Assembly: GCF_008364765.1 (NCBI RefSeq)
Contig: NZ_VTUY01000004.1
Coordinates: 300,151 to 364,150 of the forward strand
DNA length: 64,000 nucleotides
Direction: 5' to 3'
Source: Bacillus sp. CH30_1T
GTDB taxonomy: Bacteria > Bacillota > Bacilli > Bacillales > Bacillaceae_B
Below the pieces are notes generated by a model, which was not told the origin of the DNA, made no database searches, and saw nothing but the letters and a program-made list of their open reading frames with translations. Shown piece after piece: positions 59,158-64,000 of this stretch. Made by a program: the position numbers and the translations under genes. Position 1 is the first letter of the stretch, and each line of letters begins with the position of its first letter.

Positions 59158-60930
59158 ATGTTCACATCGTTTCAATTAGATGCTGTCTATCATACACCAT
59201 TCCTCTTTTTTACAGGAAAAGGTGGAGTGGGGAAAACGTCTACGGCGAGTGCAACAGCCATTGCCCTTGCAGATGAAGGAAAAAGGGTGCTGATCGTCAG
59301 TACGGATCCAGCTTCCAATTTACAGGATGTATTAGAAATCGATCTAACCAACAATCCTAAACAAGTTCCGGGATTACCGACATTGTTCGCTTGTAATCTT
59401 GACCCGGAAGAAGCAGCCGCTTCATACCGTGAAAAAGTCATTGGACCATATAGAGGGAAGCTTCCAGAATCTGTAGTGAGTAATATGGAGGAACAACTGT
59501 CCGGTGCTTGTACAGTTGAAATTGCCGCTTTTGATGAGTTTACAAGCTTGCTTTCGGACCCTGCCATTGTAGATCAGTTTGATCATATTGTATTTGATAC
59601 GGCACCGACAGGTCATACACTCCGTTTATTGCAGCTTCCAACAGCTTGGACGGGGTTTTTAGAAGAGAGTACACATGGAGCGTCATGTTTGGGACCTCTT
59701 TCAGGGCTTGGAGATAAAAAAGATCTGTATTCTTTGACTGTTAACGTATTATCCGATAATGAAAAGACGAAGCTTGTACTTGTTGCCCGGCCGGATTCTT
59801 CATCGTTAACGGAAGCCGACCGGGCATCTACAGAACTCCAGGACATCGGAATAAAGAATCAGATGTTGATTGTGAATGGATTCATGGGTAGGCATCAATC
59901 GGATGACCCGATTGCATCGGCCTTTTACAACCGTCAGCAAGAAGCATTACGTTCAATGCCGATTGCTCTTAAGGAAATTCAAACTTATTCGCTGCCTTAT
60001 GTAGCGTATTCCTTAACGGGAACGACTTCCTTGAGGCAATTATTCTCTCATGTAGAGGTTAGCCCGAATGCCGTAACTGTTGATGACGAGAAATCAATAG
60101 AAATCCCAGGTTTAAAAGAAGTGATAGATGATTTCTCCAAGAACAACACCCGTGTCATTTTCACAATGGGAAAAGGTGGAGTAGGGAAAACCACTATTGC
60201 ATCTGCCATTGCTGTTGGATTGGTTGACAGGGGACATAAAGTACATTTAACTACAACAGATCCCGCAGCCCACTTAACTCATATGTTTCAAGAAGAACCT
60301 GGGAAGGTCGACTTAAGAATCAGTAGGATCGATCCGAAAGAAACGGTTGAGTCGTATAAAAAGTCCGTTCTTTCTAAAGCTGCAGAGGGTCTCGATGAAG
60401 AAGGAATGGCGTACTTGGAGGAAGATTTAAACTCCCCTTGTACCGAAGAAATCGCCATCTTCCAATCTTTTGCTGAGATCGTAGGGAAAGCGGATGAAGA
60501 AATAGTCGTGATCGATACTGCTCCAACAGGACACACTCTGCTTTTACTGGATGCGACTGAATCTTATACGAAAGAAGTATCGCGTTCAAAAGGAGAGGTG
60601 GAAGCCCACGTGAAAAATCTACTGCCACGTCTTCGTAATCCAAACGAAACGAGTGTAGTGATAGTGACATTGCCTGAGGCTACCCCTGTTTTCGAAGCGA
60701 AACGACTTCAGGAAGATTTGAATCGAGCGGAGATTCACCCAAAATGGTGGGTCATCAATCAAAGTTTATCTGCAACGGACACAACAGATCCACTGTTAAG
60801 AGGCAGGTCTGTCTCAGAGCGGGAATGGATACAAAAAGTGCATAACGACTACGCAGACAAAACAGCTCTAATTCCATGGATGAGTGAAGAAAAGATAGGC
60901 TACAAAAAACTGATGGACTTCTCTAAGTAA
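59158..60930 (+). CDS. arsA: Arsenite-stimulated ATPase ArsA
   Basis: The 590-residue ATPase has two homologous halves, each with a P-loop (GKGGVGKTSTAS near 21 and GKGGVGKTTIAS near 341) and the DTAPTGHT signal. The three arsenite-binding Cys positions are all kept: ACTVEIAAFDEF, SCLGPLSGL and PCTEEIAIFQSF. It energises export through ArsB. It follows arsD by 15 bp. Confidence 0.95.
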   Translation: MFTSFQLDAVYHTPFLFFTGKGGVGKTSTASATAIALADEGKRVLIVSTDPASNLQDVLEIDLTNNPKQVPGLPTLFACNLDPEEAAASYREKVIGPYRGKLPESVVSNMEEQLSGACTVEIAAFDEFTSLLSDPAIVDQFDHIVFDTAPTGHTLRLLQLPTAWTGFLEESTHGASCLGPLSGLGDKKDLYSLTVNVLSDNEKTKLVLVARPDSSSLTEADRASTELQDIGIKNQMLIVNGFMGRHQSDDPIASAFYNRQQEALRSMPIALKEIQTYSLPYVAYSLTGTTSLRQLFSHVEVSPNAVTVDDEKSIEIPGLKEVIDDFSKNNTRVIFTMGKGGVGKTTIASAIAVGLVDRGHKVHLTTTDPAAHLTHMFQEEPGKVDLRISRIDPKETVESYKKSVLSKAAEGLDEEGMAYLEEDLNSPCTEEIAIFQSFAEIVGKADEEIVVIDTAPTGHTLLLLDATESYTKEVSRSKGEVEAHVKNLLPRLRNPNETSVVIVTLPEATPVFEAKRLQEDLNRAEIHPKWWVINQSLSATDTTDPLLRGRSVSEREWIQKVHNDYADKTALIPWMSEEKIGYKKLMDFSK

Positions 60931-60941
60931 AGGTGGATACA

Positions 60942-61358
60942 ATGAATTATAATGAACTATTGAAAGATCGAATTTATATCGGGGGTTTCGAAGATGCAGA
61001 CTCAGTTCGTGATAAAGTGGATATAATCGTCGACTTGCGAGCTGAAGCACCTGAAGTGGAATTTGATGATGTGACCCGTGTGCATCGCCCGATCGTAGAG
61101 GATGCTGATCAACAAGAAGCGTCCGTAAGACGTGCAATCAATGAAGTGGTAACAGCCTATCAAAATGGCAAAAACGTCTACTTCCACTGTAACGGAGGAA
61201 GTAACCGAACAGGCACAGTGGCAGCAGGAACTCTCCTGTCACTGGGAGAAGCATCCACACTTGAAGAAGCCGAAACGAAAGCCAAAAACGTCCGACCAAA
61301 AATCAACATCAAACCAGAACTGAAAAATGTATTAAAAGTACTATATTCAAACAATTGA
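60942..61358 (+). CDS. Dual-specificity-phosphatase-like protein in the ars cluster
   Basis: The 138-residue protein has the Cys phosphatase loop HCNGGSNRTG (the CX5R loop, Cys about residue 86), preceded by IIVDLRAEAPE with a likely general-acid Asp further on. It is of the DSP/PTP superfamily. It starts 11 bp after arsA after AAAGGTGG, so it is probably cotranscribed. Its target is unknown; a role in arsenic tolerance is only inferred from place. Confidence 0.8.
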   Translation: MNYNELLKDRIYIGGFEDADSVRDKVDIIVDLRAEAPEVEFDDVTRVHRPIVEDADQQEASVRRAINEVVTAYQNGKNVYFHCNGGSNRTGTVAAGTLLSLGEASTLEEAETKAKNVRPKINIKPELKNVLKVLYSNN

Positions 61359-61385
61359 GGGACGGACCTCAAAAAGAAAAGGGGA

Positions 61386-61670
61386 TTGTATACAATGAAT
61401 ATTACGAATGAAGCAAAAGAAGTACTGTTGAATGCAATGGCAGAGAACAATTCGGAAGGTATCAGATTTTTTCTTAATCAAGGTGGATGCTGTGGACCAC
61501 AAATTGGAGTTTCTTTAGATTCAGCTCAAGCAATGGATAAAGTGGAAGAAATTAATGGCGTTTCGGTTGCATTTGATACGAATGTGATTTCTATGACTGA
61601 TGAAATCACACTTGATGTGCAAGATGGGGGATTAGTATTAGTGGGTGTCCCGGATAGCGGCTGCTGTTAA
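61386..61670 (+). CDS. HesB/IscA-like iron-sulfur or metal-binding protein
   Basis: The 94-residue HesB-fold protein has Cys pairs at GGCCGPQ (about 34-35) and at the very end, SGCC, in the usual A-type scaffold positions. It may bind an Fe-S cluster or arsenic. It is the last gene of the arsenic cluster, with a GGGACGGACC motif in the gap before it and a terminator after. The start follows AAAAGGGGA. Confidence 0.8.
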   Translation: MYTMNITNEAKEVLLNAMAENNSEGIRFFLNQGGCCGPQIGVSLDSAQAMDKVEEINGVSVAFDTNVISMTDEITLDVQDGGLVLVGVPDSGCC

Positions 61671-61685
61671 AATCATTTTAAATAG

Positions 61686-61735
61686 AATAAGCCTGTTCTG
61701 GATACTTTTCGACCTTAAGAAACAGGCTTTTTTTG
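61686..61735 (+). terminator. Intrinsic terminator of the ars cluster
   Basis: AAGCCTGTT and AACAGGCTT arms, with a longer imperfect inner stem, are followed by seven T residues. Confidence 0.85.
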
Positions 61736-61763
61736 ATGATGAATGAAGAAATTACAACGTAGA

Positions 61764-61796
61764 AAACCAGCAAAGGACATAATCCCTGCTGGTCTG
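61764..61796 (-). terminator. Terminator of the M4 protease gene
   Basis: On the minus strand ACCAGCAGGGATTATG is followed by CCTTTGCTGGT, giving a stem with a T-rich end, just past the stop. Confidence 0.65.
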
Positions 61797-61805
61797 GCAA
61801 ACTCT

Positions 61806-63479
<1,674 letters not shown>

Positions 63480-63715
63480 TTATCATAGGAAAGGAGAAGA
63501 AGGTATTGAGAAAATGCAGGACTTTTTGAGGGTATAGAGTAGACCATTAATGGTAGTATTCAGGAAAATTTTCATGAAAACGAATCTTTTTATAAGATAT
63601 AAATCTGTTGTTGGAATTTGTTATTTTTTTCTAGTATTTATATTATAGGCGAGTGGTTTTTCTAATTTTGTTGGAGAGATAGAAGAGGCTGGGACAAAAG
63701 TGTTTTAGCGTAACT

Positions 63716-63766
63716 AAAACCCGAACTAATTTGCATTCTAAGTGGCAAATTAGTTCGGGTTTTTAA
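63716..63766 (+). terminator. Long hairpin with T-run
   Basis: AAAACCCGAACTAATTTGC and GCAAATTAGTTCGGGTTTT form a perfect 19-bp stem around ATTCTAAGTG, followed by T residues. It is preceded by GAGGCTGGGACAAAA, a block often found with such hairpins in Bacillales. Confidence 0.75.
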
Positions 63767-63784
63767 TTTGTTCAAATGGACATT

Positions 63785-64000
63785 TAGATGTAGCTCTTTC
63801 TAGCGGTTGATTGGAGTGCAAGACGAAGACTCCTGCGGGAAGAGTAGCTTATGTGAGACTTGTCCAGCTATAGGGCTTAGAGGCAAATGTCATAAGGCAG
63901 ATCGTCCATGAAGGCAAAGAACGCCTTCAAGCCCGCTCCGCCTTATGCCAACCGCCTCTGAGCGAAGCCCTTCCGCTTTCCAACCCGCAGGCTTGCCGAG
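63785..64000. repeat. Dispersed-type repeat at the right edge
   Basis: A GC-richer stretch runs to the edge with inner inverted segments: CATAAGGC (63889) with GCCTTATG (63940) and AGGGCTTAGAGGC with GCCTCTGAGCGAAGCCC. It shares the GACTCCTGCGG core with the palindromes near 13.4-13.8 kb. No coding frame is supported. Its end lies beyond the window. Confidence 0.6.

Noticed and set aside
19921..61370. The repeated 14-mer as part of a CRISPR array
   Set aside because: Copies are spread over 40 kb in both orientations with no regular spacers and no cas genes.

Overview
The window looks like chromosomal DNA from a low-GC, endospore-forming Bacillaceae, close to Bacillus or Rossellomorea (an inference from gene content; no 16S rRNA is present). 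The evidence is the AGGAGG ribosome binding sites, frequent TTG and GTG starts, T-box and S-box leaders, a KinB-like sporulation kinase, an RsbR-type stressosome protein, a DUF3231 protein and a secreted M4 protease. No tRNA, rRNA, prophage, insertion sequence or CRISPR array was seen.

Left part (1-13.3 kb): the tail of an unknown gene, a small membrane protein with pantothenate kinase (coaW), a Sco lipoprotein, a lone selB, Nudix and VanZ-like genes, a frameshifted cardiolipin synthase, a HAD phosphatase, a second Nudix gene and a YdjM-like protein. trpS follows behind a T-box. An S-box then controls metI-metC, and yitJ and metH (13.9-19.2 kb) continue this methionine operon after an interruption of about 550 bp made of palindromic repeats.

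Middle (19-31 kb): RsbR-type stress protein; mhqO-mhqD with an MhqR-type operator; a fused Ada/Ogt protein next to an AlkD-like protein; a YitT-like protein convergent with an MBL hydrolase; several small membrane proteins; DUF3231; an alpha/beta hydrolase. From 31 to 36.2 kb comes a YwaF-like protein, then a tight group of a PlsY paralogue, an unusual GNAT plus class V aminotransferase fusion, and an LtaS-type enzyme translationally coupled to the fusion. This group could be an undescribed envelope-lipid or teichoic-acid system.

Right-middle (36-50 kb): KinB-like kinase, YitT, UppP; then a ThrRS paralogue lacking the TGS and editing domains behind two tandem threonine T-boxes. It is followed by a UMP kinase paralogue that has its own promoter, a 15-codon leader peptide and an intrinsic terminator. 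Two GNAT genes follow. On the minus strand, phenylalanine hydroxylase and pterin dehydratase sit behind a T-box that reads best as tyrosine-specific. Then come DUF2062, pssA, and chrA with a PadR regulator and its likely operator.

Right end (50-64 kb): a dihydroorotate-dehydrogenase-like protein fused to a duplicated membrane module, a secreted lipase, a universal stress protein, a SulP transporter, an arsenic cluster (arsR-arsB-arsC, then arsD-arsA-dual-specificity phosphatase-HesB-like), and an M4 metalloprotease.

A 14-bp motif built on GGGACGGACC occurs eleven times, always between genes and often as inverted pairs. It, the larger palindromes near 13.4-13.8 kb and the repeat at the right edge are the main mobile or repetitive layer.
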